Shown: positions 47,101 to 61,800, numbered from the stretch's first letter. The stretch is 64,000 nucleotides of DNA from Motacilla alba alba (GCF_015832195.1 NC_052028.1:12505501-12569500), one strand, 5' to 3'. Made by a program: numbers and translations. The notes: generated by a model not told the origin, from the sequence alone.

Positions 47101-50100
47101 GGCAAAGTGAATTTAGCACAGGGTTTGCCTACCTGGCAGTGGGCAACCTAACCAAAAAGGCTCCAGCCGTGCTTGAATTGGTGTCCTGGAGGTGACAAAG
47201 CCAACAGGCAAACCCCACGCAGCCTGTTCCCTTTTGAGCTCTGGAGAAGGTGCTTGAATCAACCTGAAAATAACCTGAACAGTGCACTGAAGCATCTTTA
47301 CTTTAGAGATACGTCAGGAACACTTTCAATCTTTTATCTTCTCTGGAACAGCAGGAGAAATGCCACTGAAATGAGGCCTGTAATTTCTCCTCTGTAATTA
47401 TACCTGTCACCACTTCCGATGGAGCTGATATAAATAGCCTGTTCTGCCTTCTGTTTGCATTGTGTTTTTTAATACAAAACAAAAAGGAGAGATGCAAACT
47501 GTCTACCCCTATTCCTGATGGTAAGACTGGCCCAAGATGTAGAAAATAAATGAAGCATTCAAACACTGCTAATTTGCTCTGTATTTCTAAGCTTGACACT
47601 ATGCAGCACAGTACTTACTGTTGTAAGTAATCTTGTTTCCTTCGAGTCCCTAGGATTTCTGTCACATGATAAGATCAGATGATGAAAGCAAAAGGCAAGG
47701 CAGGTATTTTAGTGTATGGTTTTGCATGCCTTGTGTCTACTGCTAGATGCACGTTTGTCTGGAAACAAAGGGCAGGCCTGTGCCAGTGTGAGATGCAAAT
47801 CTCCCTGGTTGAGTCATTGTTCCTCTGAAATCCTCCTGTAAGCCAAGGGGAATTCACAGCCCTTCCCCAGAGTTGTAGGAGTTGATGCATTCTAGCAGAG
47901 GGAAGAAATTCAGTGTATTTTAACTTGTTCCAGTTTAAATATGTTGGGCCAAATGTGCCAGCAGTGTAAATTAACCCAGCTTGGTTGGGGTCCGTGGAGC
48001 AGCACCATTTGTGTCAGGGGAAGATCTTAAAAGTTGATCCAGTCACCAACCACTTAAGCCTTAGCCTGGGATGGGGCAGCCCAGCTGCTTTTATGTGATC
48101 ATTATTGACTCTTACCAGCTGCCAGCAGCTTTGCTAGGACCTCTGACATGATGACATCAGGAACCACTCCACAGTGGGATCCATAACCCAGCTCCAGCTT
48201 TACCAGTTTCAGTGGCAAACACAGCACGGAGCTCTGACTTTGCCTTTAATAAGCAGTCATAAACTAGACAAATGAAGACTTTAAAAAACCTTATGTAATT
48301 TCAATATTCTCTCTCTTCCCAAGAGAGAGCAAATACGGTGAAAAAATTAATTATGAAGGGTGTTCATGTACTGCAATATTAAGTTATCACAACCACAAAT
48401 TTCTAGGAAGAAGATACAAATGAGAAGAGAGGAAAGGTTTGTTTATTCTAATAACAGAAGTTTAATAGTTCCCAAAATCAAGGTTTTTAAAAATTTCCCA
48501 GTTGGTAAAGAGAGCTTTACCTTCCACAGATTCCTACCTAAGGAGGGGGAAAAGTCAAAATCACAATCAAATCTGTGCAGAATGTGGCCTATTACTTAGA
48601 CCACAGGTTTTACTGGGGTTGAACCTGTATCAATAAATACAGGGCTTTTTATTTTTCTCTTCAGAGCTTCCCAAATTAACTTTAAAACCTGTGATAATCA
48701 TTAAACAGTCAAAGAGCAGAGACATGACAGAATGCAATGCGAGGAAGTTCAAAATCCCCCATCTCCTCACAACACCCACCTCTGTGCTGGAGTGAGTGGT
48801 GCTGTCTCACCCAGATGTTTTTCTGCTCTTGGAGGCAAAGATGTCATTCTTCCATTTGTGACTGAGCTGAAGATTGCCAGGATTCAGCTAGGAGCTGTAG
48901 TGAAGGCAATGTTCCCTGATGTGTACTGGAGCATTCAGAGCCCCAGCAGTGACTCCAGTGGGTGCCCATGAACAGGAGCTCTCCCATCTCTGGGCGAGTC
49001 CCTTGTGCACTCAGGTCACCACAAACCTCTAGCACTGCTCCCAGATTTGGACATTCCCAGAAAAACCAGCACGAGGGTTCAAAGCTTGATTTGTCTGCCC
49101 AGCTCAGTAGCCATGGACTCATTGCAGCATTTGTTACACTTTGTGCAGCAAGAGACAAAGCAACCCTTGTGCCAGGAGTCAGTTAAGCCTCTTAGTGAGC
49201 CATGAAAGCAAAACTCCTCCAAACAGAATTGCATTTACGATGTGGTGAATTAGGAATGCTGCTGGACCAGGTGTCAAGGGCAAAGGTAAGAGAGGACAAT
49301 TTTTGTGTGCTTTGTGCTGAGGCAGTTGAGTGTTGTCACTTTGGAGTAATTGGACAGCCCCAGTGACCTCTCTGCAGTTTTGTCTGGCCAAACCAGAGCA
49401 TCCCAGGAGCAAATCGTTCTGCTGGTGATGCAATCTAAGGTGATAAACACGTGCTAATAAGCTCGAACTCGATTTAAATTTGGAGAGGCTGCTCCAGGAA
49501 TCCTGCCGGATTTATAGGAGTGCACGTGTGTAGCTGAACCCTGTGGCCAGAAAATTCCTTGATGCTGTGAAGTGTTAAAATGCCTTTTATTTCACAGAGA
49601 GATTATCACATACACTAAGATGTTGCATAACAAGTCATGCGTCACAGCTGTTGTGGTTCAGAGATTCCTCGTAACTTTTTTCACTCTTGCAAGACCCTTT
49701 AGGAATGTCTCCAACAGCCCCTGGCTTCTCTGAATCTCAACACTTATTTTTCTGAGGTTCTCCCTCAAGATTTTTCCTTCTATTTGAGAACTGGGAACTC
49801 GTTTGAGTGGGACTAATTTCTTTCTTCTACAGTTTATTTCCCCCAGTATGTGCCCTGGCAGCTCAGGGAACCCATCTCTCTTTCTTCAGTGCTCAAAGCT
49901 TGAGGGGTTCCTTCCAGGGCTCTGGCTTTTTCCAACACAGGATTAACACTGACACATCCCAGCTCTGAATTCTTATTAAAATAAAGGCATCTGCACAAGC
50001 AAGACTTGTTCATTCTGACACCTCGTTTTGGCAAATGTCCTCACCATCTTTTCCTGCTTGCTCTCAGCACTGGGCTTGCCCCTTCAGCCTCTCCTCACTC

Positions 50101-53100
50101 CTAGGATATGATTTAAATCTCATGGTTTTGAGCCCTTAGCCTGCTTGGCGAGCCTGTACCGCCCAATCAGAGATGCAGGGATCAGAAAGCTGCCTCTTCA
50201 CCTCAGCAGTGAGCCATACCCTCCTTCACCCACCCTTGGTATTTCCCTCCCACTCCCCAGGATGGAATTCCTTTAGCACTTGGCGATGAGCTCAGCGGGG
50301 CCCCAGCCACCAAGAAGGCAGGAAATCCGAGATATTTAAATGCCACCGGCTGTGAGGGAGGAATCGCCTATTGATGCATCACCCCCTTCTCTGTGGGACC
50401 CTCCTTCATTCCTTCCTTCCTTCCTTGGAGAGCAGGTGCCCTTCCAACACTGCTTCCCATGCAGCCCTGTTTGGCTCTGCCTCCAGAGCTTTCTGCTTTT
50501 TTTCTGCTGGAGAGCAAAATTACCCAGTTCATGGATATTTTTTTTAATCCCACAAACACATTTTCCCGAGTTTTCGAGGAATTGACCTTGCACAGGTTAC
50601 TAAGCTTTGAAAAAAAAAACAAACTAAAAAAACCCCTGAGGAAGCCGTGGTGGGTTTGTAGAGCAGAAGAGTCGTTGTAAGAGATGAACAATTAATGTGT
50701 GTGAATGTTAGCACTTTTCTGCAAGAGTTAATTGTTACAAATGCACAGAAGTGAACCTTCCTGCTGCTCTGCTGTGTCTGAGAGCTCTTGGACCTTGAGG
50801 TGTAAGGCAAAAAGCCTTTACTTATTTTTTTTACTTTACTCCCTGGCACTGCAGCCTTTACTGAGTTGATTGAGAAATGTAATATAATCCACTTACAGGA
50901 AAAACTCATGAAATTTGCAGGTTCAGGGAATGTTTTGCAAAAAGCTAACAGCCACTTAAATATGCATGAAAAAGGAGCACAGTGTGACCCTCATGAATAG
51001 CAGCAAATCAAATCTGAGCTGTGGTTCTCCAAGAACAGAGCTGAGAAAACTCTTTTCATTTATTTACCAGTTATGATGTTTAGTGGCTCTGAAAAGAAGT
51101 CTGGGCAATTCTCTTTTGTACAATATGGACTTGAAAAGCAGGGCCATGTTTGTTTTATTTATTACGTGGTAGGATTATGGCAAAGGCCTAAGTAGTTCTA
51201 TAAAATTTCCCAGTTGCTATAAATTTTCTGAGCACCCTCTATAATCTCAGTGAATAATTATGTCCACAGAGCATTTCCACCAGTTCCATGTTGACAATTC
51301 CACGTCGTTCCACCCTTGTGAGGAAGGTGATATTTTACCTTGAAATTCCAATTGCAGGTGGATAACTAGCGTAAACTAGATATCTGTTGTTATATGGGAA
51401 AAATCTTTTATGTCCCTTGTCTGCCATCACACACTGGTGTGTATGGGTTGTACAAACAGGTTCTTAAAGCCCAGCAGCTCTGCCCAGTTTTCAACCTATG
51501 AGTAGTAATCAGTGTCTTGAACCTCTGGTTTGCAGCTACTAGCAAATAAAAGATGCTGTGGTCACGTGGAAGCCAAAAGTGTTCACCATTTACACAGCAG
51601 CTTAGAAGGCATCTTTGAGAAACTTTAGAACAAAAAAATGGGATTACAGGGTTGCCAGGTGGCCTCAGTTTAGAGTGAACAGAGGAGGCTTGAGGACTGA
51701 ACCAAGAGAAACTGGAAACTCAACAAGACAAGGGAATTCTTCCCCAAAAGCAAGGGCTCAGTGTGGGTTGCAGCTGAGGAGGGCATCAGGAAAATCTGAT
51801 TTGCCAGAGGTTGTTGCAGCACCAGAGCAGTTTACTCAGAAGTTGTGAGCTCTTAGTTGTAGTTTCTAAGGCCTCAGCCAGACACAGTCACAGTCTGGTG
51901 CTGGTGATGGTCTTGCTTTAGAAGGCTGGGTCACCTCCAGAGCTGCCTTCCTGCAGCTTTTCCCTGATTCTCTAAACAGCCAGGGGCAGTCTGTGGGATG
52001 CTACACAGATCAGCCTCAAGGCTTGTAATAGTTCTGTCCAGCCATAAGATTGACAAACCTATTAATTCAGAGAATTACAGCTCCCAGTGATGGACAGGGG
52101 AACTCCCACCAGGAACAGAGGGATTCTTGATGGACCTACTGCTAAAGAAATGCCCTTGCCAGTAAGGCATGAGAAAATTGATGTGAAATTATTCTGTAGA
52201 ATCTGAAGAAATTTTCCCTAAATAAGATGAGTTTCAGGTATTTCTGTTGGGCTTCAGCTGTTTTCTAGTTCATCATTGATAGCTACTTGGCACAATTAAA
52301 ATTGTAGACTTTGTGCTGTAGCCAAGTGGCCAGACCCTTGCATTTCTAAGATGGAGAAAACTCTGGGTTTTTGCCTCTGGGAATCTTGTCTAGCCAAGGA
52401 CTCAGCCATGTCTATTGAGAGCTCTGAAACCAAGGCAGAAAAAGCCTGTGCAATAATTAAGATATCAAGATTGCTAATGACAAATCTCCTGGGGGCTCAG
52501 CAGAAAAAAACTTGCATATGGAGAAAAGAGTACTTTGTTAGCAGCATTTATGAATAACAAACTAGTGAGGTACCTTTTGCCCCTTGGATGCCATGGAGAC
52601 AGCTTTTACTCTCCATTATTCATCCCTTGTGTAATAACTGAATTTTGAAGAGCTGTGCTCTTACTTTCCTGGACCCTCATGAACAGGCCTAAATAGTGGG
52701 TGTAGAGGCTCTGGAAAGGACAAAACATCTCCTGAAAAAAGTTTATTCTTCATTACAAAAGGCAGTTCTTAATAGGAATACTGAAGAAAACAAAGGGAAT
52801 GGAATTTGTCTGAAGAAAAAAAAAATTAAATAGGAAAGGATCTAAAGGTGTCAATGGAATAAGAGTAATTTATTTTGTATTTTGAATCTTTTTTTGGCTC
52901 AATATCAATTTCATTCGACCTGGCAGAGAAACATAACAAAACTGAGCATTTTCTGGGCTGGAAAGTTGGAAAATTAATTTACTTGTATAAGCCTTTCTCT
53001 ATACTCTGAGATTTCAGTCTTCCTGAATCTATTTTCCTTTATATATCCTTTGGTTATTTCACTTCTTCCCATAAATATCCTATGCACTGAAACTCAATTA

Positions 53101-53703
53101 TTTTTTCACAATATGTATATATTGGTTAATTTGGGAGTTATTTACCCCATCCCCTGATTCAGCCTTCTATCAAAACTCTCAGGGATGACCTAGGAGTTAA
53201 ATAGCAGAGGCAATATTCTGGGGGACATGACAATTCTGTAGTTATTAACTGAATTTTTATGGTTTTTTAAGATTACAATTCCTCATGATATGCTTGTTAG
53301 CTGAGTAAGGCCTTGTTTGTTCCTGTTGTAGAAATAGGCAATGAAGGAGATAAATAACTTTCTATAAAGATGCTGCAGATGTTAGGGGAGGAAAAAAAAG
53401 AAAATTGCAGAGAAAGGATGATCCATTGTTCTCGCATATTTTTAGCACTTCTAACCTTCCTCACAGTTTGCTTCTTGCTTTTCTTGCCAGCAGAAATGCA
53501 TTCTGTTCATTTCTTCATTTCTTTTTATCATTCTGATGACCTTCCTCAACTGAAACTCAAATAAATTAATAAAGGTTAACAGTAAGAAAACAAATTTCTT
53601 TGTCTTCATGGAGCATTGGAAAGGATTTGTACGGCACTTGTCTTCCATTAATGCAGCATTTGAGGAGTCCAGATGCCTTGCCATAAGTCTTCTCTCTGAA
53701 TCT
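41111..53703. other. Non-coding stretch; several low-complexity runs
   Basis: (CAAA)-type repeat at about 41270-41294, a run of ten T at 41455-41464, a run of fourteen T at 41509-41522, (CCTT)4 at 50411-50426, and an A-run with AAAC at about 50610-50632. CpG content rises slightly at 50140-50370, where a CCCAATCAG box and TATTTAAA occur. Frames reach 152 codons (46517-46975, minus) without any recognisable domain. No gene, RNA gene or mobile element was recognised. Confidence 0.5.
50411..50426 (+). repeat. (CCTT)4 microsatellite
   Basis: Four perfect CCTT units, extended by near-matches on the left (CATT). Short, but the sort of tract that varies in length between individuals. Confidence 0.95.
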
Positions 53704-55837
53704 ATTAAAGACCTTAAAAATCAGAAAATAACATGATGAGAGGGAGTTTTTTTGTCCTGAACACTGGGTGTTTCATTTCCGAGAGATTTATGTTTCAATG
53801 TTCTTTGAACCCATCTTTCAAAACACATCCATATTTGATCATCTGGAGCAGGAGATGTGACTAATGACACAATCAGGGTAATAAATGGTGGGCACTCTGA
53901 GAAGCACATCCACTTTGCACAAAATCTCTTCTGTTTTATTTACAGTTTTCTTTTCTGTAATCAGGGAGTGATTCTGTTGTGGTTTTTTGAGATCCTTCCT
54001 GGCATCTGTCCTTTCATGCATCAAGCTTTCTGGGCACTTCTGGACTCAGTTTCTCTTTCATGACCCTCTTTAAACCAGTATTTTATCATATCTGTTTCTG
54101 TGTTCACCTCAGCAGCAAGAACTGTCTCTATAAGGATTTGGCTTCCCAGCTCTTTTCTGTCCTTCAGAACTTCACCAGACTCCCCCACAGTGCTCTGGCA
54201 AGGTGGTAAGGAGTAAAAGAAGCTCAGCTGATTATCAGAGATGCTGTTGTTTTGCTCTATGATTCAGAAATTAGGAAAATATCCAGGACCCAATCCAAAA
54301 AACCTACTGCGAGTCCATTGACATTCACAGGGAAAAGGCTGCTCTAGCTGGAGTGAATCCACCAGAGGTGCCACTCTCTGAAGTACACAGCTCTATCTCT
54401 TGTTATAGTAAAAACTTCATAGTCCAAGCAGGTCACAGAACTGCCTAAAAATAGCTGTGATGAAACTGGGTATTCGTGGTTGTACCAGGAAGGGTGTCAT
54501 AGGCACAGTTAAAGCCAGATGTGGAGTGGCCATTTGCTCCTCATTTCTCTGGTGTGCTCTTCAGATCTGCTCTTGCAGGCCCCAGCTATTCTTGGTGCAG
54601 TTCAGGACAGCTTCCAAGAAGGTTTTGAAGAAGGACATTTAGTGTACCCTTTGTGGTTTTCTTCTGGGAGACAAAAACCAAAACATTCTTATTTTTTTTA
54701 AAACTAGCTCCAGTTCCTTCCACAGATTTTCAGAGAAGTGAGCTCCTCTGTTTCTTTCAGTCCTGCAGGAGAGCTGCTCTCTGTGCTGTTTGCATCCTTC
54801 CAGCCTTTGTGAGACAGTGGTCTCCTCCCCCCAACAGCACTGCAGGAGCTTGTTCACTCTGAGCATCCTCATCCCCTGGTCCTTTTCCTGCAATGGCAGG
54901 ACTGGATCAGTCTCAGGGGCACCTTCCAGCCCAAATAATTGATTACACTCTGCTACTTTGCTTGTTTCCTGCTTGGTGTAAATAAGGTAAATTTCCAGCC
55001 CTGAGTTCTCAAGCTCCATAAGAACAATAGCAGCTAATGGCAGCAGTGCTGCAGCTTCCAGATTTGCAGAATAGAACTGGGTCTTCTTGTAAGCCAGCAC
55101 GATTTGGGGACCCAGATTGCAAGAACATGGCAGATCTTTTCCCTGCTTGGTTGGTCTTTGCTGAGCTTTTGAATTTGTGTGTCTGGAGAACATTATATTT
55201 CTTGAGCAGCAGGTGAGGAACCCTTGATGATCATATATATCACTGGCATCTCTAGACTATAGTAAGGCACAGTTTCCCAAAAAAGGGGGAAAATATCCTG
55301 AGATATTTAGCCTTTCACCTTCAGAAGTGTTATTGCAGTGACAGAACAGCTCCTTTGAACTGGAAGTGCCATTGCCTCTGGGCTGGGGGGTCAGGAGCTG
55401 GCCCTGCATCATGGCTGAGGCACAGATCGAGGGTGACACTGAGTGCAGCAGCTGGGGAGGCTGCTCCTCTGATAAAGGTGGCATTTCTCAGATGAGATGT
55501 TAAATATAGATCCCTTCAGCTCACCCCTCTTGACTGGGCAGGCAGAAGTTAAAAATCTCATGACACCGTTGCTGCAAGATGATCCCAATGCCTTGGCCAA
55601 TATTTCCTCTCAGAGCAGGAGCTGGTTGTGATGCACAAGATAGAGCTGCACCATCCTGGCTGTGTGCTGGCTGCTGAAACTGCCTCTGCAGCCTTTGCAC
55701 TGTTCTGTCCTTGGATTCTTTGGTCTGGAATACAGCAGGGGATCCCTAAGCATAAGGAGTGATAGAAAAAGCCAAATTCCCTGGTGCTTTATCCTGTGAA
55801 GGACAAAATTAACTCTACCACTCACTGACTTTGGCAA
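53704..55837 (-). other. Stretch dense in minus-strand open frames, identity unknown
   Basis: On the minus strand, open frames follow one another with short gaps: 55610-55837 (75 codons), 55409-55600, 55257-55484, 54639-55193 (184 codons), an 80-codon frame without start at about 54000-54240, 53839-54024 and 53721-53909. The 184-codon frame (containing NSGLEIYLIYTKQETSK) and the frame with LIETVLAAEVNTETDMIKYW have balanced, protein-like composition. They are in different frames, which would fit a decayed gene or processed pseudogene. I do not recognise the protein family, no splice sites or poly(A) tail were found, and chance cannot be excluded. Confidence 0.2.
54360..54373 (+). promoter_or_regulatory. 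CTCF-like core
   Basis: CCACCAGAGGTGCC resembles the CCACCAGAGGGCGC core bound by CTCF, with two mismatches. Occupancy cannot be judged from sequence. Confidence 0.25.
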
Positions 55838-58800
55838 TATTTTGGACTATTTATTCTGCTTGGAAAGAACAGTCTTGAGAGTGTCTCAGACTGCCATCGA
55901 TATTTCAGGCAACTCTCTCTGCTGTGGACATTAGTTCCTAGAGTGTAAAATGAAGATAATATTTTTCTGTCACTTAGGGATGTTGGGGGAATAAACTCTA
56001 CTAATGCTTATGACATACATGGAGACAGTGACTATAAGGCTCTAAAAGCTGTTTGTACTGTGATAGAAGTGCAGCATAGCAGAAGGCAATACTTTTGCTT
56101 TCTTAGGGTATTGACAGACTAAATAACACTTTTTAAAAAACTCCACATACACTGAGCATACCAGGCATATATTATTTGTCCTACTGACATTAAAAAGTAA
56201 AAACAACAAGCAAACAAAACCAAAGCAAGCAGAACTCCTTGGGATGCAGATTGCTTTTGGAGTAGGTGGTTTTAGCTTTATTCAAACCCCTTGTGAGTAC
56301 ACTTCAAATTGAAATTTTAGAAAAAAGCTTTCTCTTTTTCTTTTAGTTTTAACAATCTGGTTAATTCAACACAGATGAATTGCTTCAGTTGGTCCAAGTG
56401 TGCCTTTTTACTGTTAATGCAATTTTGCTGATTGTTTTGTCATAATCATAATATGATTCTTCCATTTTGAACTAAGAAGTGACTCAGACTTAAGGGTGTT
56501 TTCATTTAAAATCTATTTTTTTTTTTCTTTTTATTTGGAACGTTATATTTTTGTAGAGGTTCAATTGTATCTTTTCAAGAAAAAAGTCATTTTAAAGAGC
56601 TGTTTGGAATTTGCAGAAATAAAGATCACATCCTGCCACAGAGAGCTGCTGAATGGGAGCAGGAGACATCCTGGTGCTCCATCACATTTCAGCAGAAGGG
56701 TTCAAGCAGAGGACTCAGTGGTGAGTGCATAAAAAAGAAAAACCCATGTAGGTGGATGATTAGGTGCACAGGAACAAAAGGTGCCATGTGTTGCTCTTCA
56801 GAGCAATCATTTTATCACTCTGGATGCAGCACTCGCTGTGTTCTTCCTTCCCATTTTCACTGAAGATGAGACACTGTGTGAAGCATGCGTAGGTTCACGT
56901 GCAGGTTTCCTGGGAGTTGCATCCTGAAGAGAGAATGCTGGATTGAGATTTTTCATTCTGTACCATCACTCCCTTCCAGTATTTGTTTTTCTTGACTAAC
57001 AAACAGTGTTTGTGCCACTCTGAGCTGCAGATCCCCTCCAACATTTCAGGCACGTGGAGAGAAGTGTGTGGTGGAGCGCACGAAGGGTGTGTGCAGGTTT
57101 TTGGAAACATCATGCAGGGAACTGCCAGGCTTTGAGTATTTTCAAAATTCAGGCCCACTCGTGGGTGCTAAGCACTGAAATGTCTAGCCAGGAATTCCAT
57201 TGAAAATCTGGCCCAGATTTTGCTGCCTGGGAGGAGAGAGTGAGCTCAGCATCTGTGGTTCCCAGCTGCGGGGGCAGAGACCACGCTGGGGAGATGGAGC
57301 AGAAGGTCAAGGACCAGGAGGTGTGATGGCCTCACGTCCTGCAGGCACCAGCAGCCAGCCCATCTGAGATGTGCTCCCAGAGCCTGGCAGCTGAGGATTT
57401 TGGAGCAGAGACAGATGAGTGGAGGGGGCCATGTGTGCCCACAGCTGGCCGTGTAGACTCACAGTCAAGACAGGATTTTCCTTGCATGTTTTTTCTCTCC
57501 GTGAGCAAGGAAAGCCTTCACAGCATAGTCCCAGTTGTGAGAATGAAAGTGATGGCTGACAAAAAGAAGAGTGGTCTTTACATGAGCTTATGGAAGGGTT
57601 AGCTGTTGGATTTGGGACATTTCTTTTGTTTTTTATGGTGGAAGTATTGGCAAGAGCTGCTAATCCCACCAAAGCTCTGTCATGGAATAATGTGCCCTCT
57701 GCAAACTAGCAGTGGACACCTAAGTGATCTGAGTGAAACTGAGTCATGGCACAGCTGGAATTGTGCATTTCCACTATGGAAGTTTCAGGCTTTGATGCCA
57801 CCCTCTAATGATTGAGAATTTCACAATAAATCAGTCAGAAAAGCACCATGGGGGGCTTTACTGTGAGGCATTACACCTGAATGCTGGAATGACAAGTTGG
57901 AGTGTTGGGGATCAGGCGTGGTGAATAAGCAGGACAGCTTCCACAGTGTTCTCTTATGCTACACATGGGACACAGTGACACTAATGCACCGGGGCACGTT
58001 AGATATGGGTCCCCTTGGCCCAGGAAGGAGTAGAACAGCCCTTCTGGAGGTGTTTGTTTGGTTTATTTCCTTTTGGGCTTTTTTTTGTGGTGGAGAATGT
58101 AAAACTCTCTTTGTGCTCAGAGGCAGGAGGATTGATGCCAAGCCTGGTAAATCACACAAGGGGCACCAGAACTATGTACCTAGCTAGGATGCTGCAGGTA
58201 CACTTGCCAAATATTGCCCAGTGCAGGGAGAAAGTACTTTTAAGAGTGAGTAATTCTTTGAAGTCCTGCATAACCCCCAGAGCTACTTATCTGTCTTGGT
58301 GGCCAATAGATTACACTGGATAAGCAGGTGCCTAACACCTGAAGAAGGGAAATTCCCACCCCTTCAGCCTGGCAGCTGCCCTATCTCTGCAGCATGCAAG
58401 GTCTCGGGGAGGATTTTCTGCCTTGCAAATGAAGGTTCTTAAGGGCAGGAGAAAGAGGAAATTAATTACAATCCTGCCCCAATGTGTCCTTACTCATGGT
58501 TACTTAAGTCTGCCAGTCTCTGCCTCACCATCTGCACTCTGCAGTTAACATTGCTGCTTTTTTAACAATTTGCTGGCAGCTGTGAGGAACTAAAAACTTC
58601 ATTAATAAAGCAAATTTATGGTTTTATTTTTGTTATTGCACAGGGAACAATAAGGCTTGGGCAGTGCTTGTGTCAGCTGCACTCACCTCTTCAATTAGGC
58701 CAGGGGATTTTATCTCAAGCACTCAGATAGCCAGTCCATTAAAACTCAGGGTGGACAAGGACACATCATTTGCTTAGTGCTGCAGTGAAGACTGGCTTTG

Positions 58801-61800
58801 GTGATGAATGTTTCATGACCAGATCTCTGGAGAATGGGACGCTGACCATGTAGCAAGTGGCTGAAAAGAAAATTGTCCAGCTTTTCCTCATTTGCCCTGA
58901 GCCATATGCTGCAGAGCACTGACAAGTGCAGCTGTGAGTTACAGGACTTCTCTCTGTTGAAAAAAAAAGTGGCTTCTCTGACAAGGCTGTTCTTTCTATC
59001 ATAAATGTGCATGGTACAGTCAGATTCCTCTCTGCAGCCCATGAATCATAGTGCAAGTTCTTGTAAAGAAGTGCTGATAGGAACTTCTGCTTCTACTGAT
59101 TGCTGACTGTTCAAAGATGTGGTACAGGAGCTTGTGTTTCAGATAATTCCCAAAACCCAGCAAAGGTGGAGGTCCTTCAGTGAGCCTGGAAGCTCCCAGG
59201 GTGCTCCCCGTGTAGGGGCAGAGAGAGCTGCCTGGAAGTGCATCTTTGTTTCTTCACACAGGAGCACTGATGTGGATGGTAAATGTGGAGTTATTCCACA
59301 TTTCATTCCAGTGGAGGCCCCCCAACCCAGATGAGCTATTTTCTGTTGGTAAAATCATGAAGAAATGTCTATCCACATAGCTCAGAGCAGTTACAGGGGA
59401 AGCCCAGGCTGGCTCTGAGCACCCAGAAGTGACATCGCAGTGTTAGTGGTGGCACTGCTGAGGCTCTCAGTCTATTTTTAAGCAGAGGCAATGAGCCCAT
59501 ACAGAGACAGACAAGAGCAAGTGTTTTGGCACCTAGCAGGGGTTCTTCTCCCTGCTAGTTAATTGTGCTGTGTAAGCAGAACTCAAATCTAGCTTTCCTC
59601 CCATCTCTGTGTGGTTTTGCCTCCTCAGAGAGACTTTGCCCTCTCCCCCTCCAACTGCATGAGCAGTGTGGAGCACTCCAAAACCTCCTGAGAGATATCT
59701 GTGAGAGGAATTGCTGTGGAGCTCAGGGTGCAGTATGGTGTGAATACGTCACTGACTCCATTTTATGGGGTGGTGGGGGGAAATTTGGGGGTTCAGTAGG
59801 AGCAGCTATTTATTAAGGTCAGGCTGAGGCCCAGTGTCCTCATTTCTTGGGCTGTCCTACCTTCTGCTGAGCAGCTGGTGGCGAGGCAAGCTGTGGGGGA
59901 CCCAGCAGATGGTAGTGAGGAATGGTGTGTGAGGGAGTGTGGGAAGGAAGTGCCGTGGAGAATGTGCCCAGATACTCTGTGATACTCTCCCAAGTACTTG
60001 GATCCGACATGTAGCAAAATGACTCCACACATCTCTCCTCTGCCTCAGTTCCCTTCTCCAGTCTACTCTTTTGCAGCTTGTATTGGGGTGGTTTAATTGA
60101 TTTTAATTAGCCCTAATGCAGGGCACGTCTGCTGCTTGCCTGAGACATCATAATCAAAGAAAGGTCTGCACTGAGGAGTACCAGAGCTGCTCCTGTCCTC
60201 ACTGAAACAAGAAAAATAACAACCAAACCTCAGGAGGGAATTCAGCATCTCCCACACCACTGAGCACAGCTGTACCAGGTCTCTCTTGTCGCTGCTTGCA
60301 TGATTAGTGACATATCATTTGTTTGCTGCAAAAGGCACATAAGTTGAGGGAACAAAGCTGGTAATTAGAGCAACACAGCTCAGATGTGACACGTTCTGCC
60401 TGAGCTTCCAAACCAAACACTTGGCTCTGCTTCTTTGGATGGCATTTCTCCTACGCCCACCCCAGAACAGCAACCAAGCTGATTTCAGGCCAAGGGAGGA
60501 GAGTTAAAGGGCTACCAAAGGGACATCCTTCTGCTTCCCACTGCCACTCGGGGCTTTATATCTACACCCAGACAATAAGCTTGCAGGTATTTTGTGAAAT
60601 GAAAATGTGCAGCTATTTTGACTATATGACCTTAGCACCTAGTGTGTACCAAGGTTTAAAAGCTCCTCATTCCTAACCCAAGAATATAGTGTACACACAG
60701 AGTTGTGAAATGACTGTAAGCCCTGCAGCATGCTCTGAGAAATATCAGCTCTGGGCTTGCTTGAGCCAGCAGAGAAATCAACTGAAAAGCTCAAGAGGAA
60801 TAGTGCAAAATTTCTAGCATCAGCCTTCTCCAATTCAAACCAGATATCCTTCATTCTGATTTCCTCATATAGTACCAAAGTGCCCTGCTATCAGAGTAAG
60901 AGCCTCTGCTCCATCTCTGCAGGCAGATATTTATCAGTGATAGTCAAGATCTGAACTTCTTTCAGAAGTCATTTGGCCACCAGAACTGTGCTCTCTCTAA
61001 GTGGCAGCTACTGCTTTCCACTGGCTTTAAGCATTAATTACATCTTCCTGCCTGGTGTATCTGGCATCTCTGTGCATTAGAGAACTATTTGGAAAAAATA
61101 TTTTAGCTTCTGTGGCATATCCCTGAGAAAATGTTCTGTCTGTTGCTGCTTTTAAGCGAGTCTCCTGCTCATGGATCAGAGAATGTTTAAATTTAGGTGA
61201 AAACAAAAATATCAGCTGTATTTAAAGACATGGATGAAAAAATCAGAAAGTACCAGGCAGTACGTGTTCCTTAAGCAATCAGCTGCCTCTGATCCTCTCA
61301 AAACTCTTAAAGAACATGGTGGATGTGGCTCTTTAATGTATAATTGCCATTTAATGTCACTGAAAAGTTCACCAGGGGACCTGAATGACAATATGAGAGC
61401 CAGCATGGACTCACAGAAGTTCCCTCATAGCCCCCTGAAGTGTTGCCATAGCAAGGTCTGCACTGATCTCTGCTGATTCACAGGAGCTGCGTGGTGCTGG
61501 CTGTGCCAGGGCAGAGCAGGCTGAAATAGGTACATTTCTGCATGGCTCTGAGAGCAATTTGTGTTGCAGAAAGACAAGGATGTGTAGATGGAAGCACAAA
61601 CAAAGCAACCAAAAACTCTCAGAGGTGGCTCTGTTGCAAGCTGGGAGTACCTGCAGCATTTGCCAGGAGAGAAGACAGGAAAATAAAATCAGATTCAGAG
61701 AATGAATAATGATTAGGGTGGGGAATACAGATCATTGGCAAAACTAAGGGTAATTTAAATGGAGTTTGGGTTAAAATCTTAGTTAGCAAAGTTAGCTCTA

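Noticed and set aside
59767..59791. G-rich string considered as a quadruplex
   Set aside because: Only three separated G-runs of sufficient length, so it does not meet the four-run pattern.
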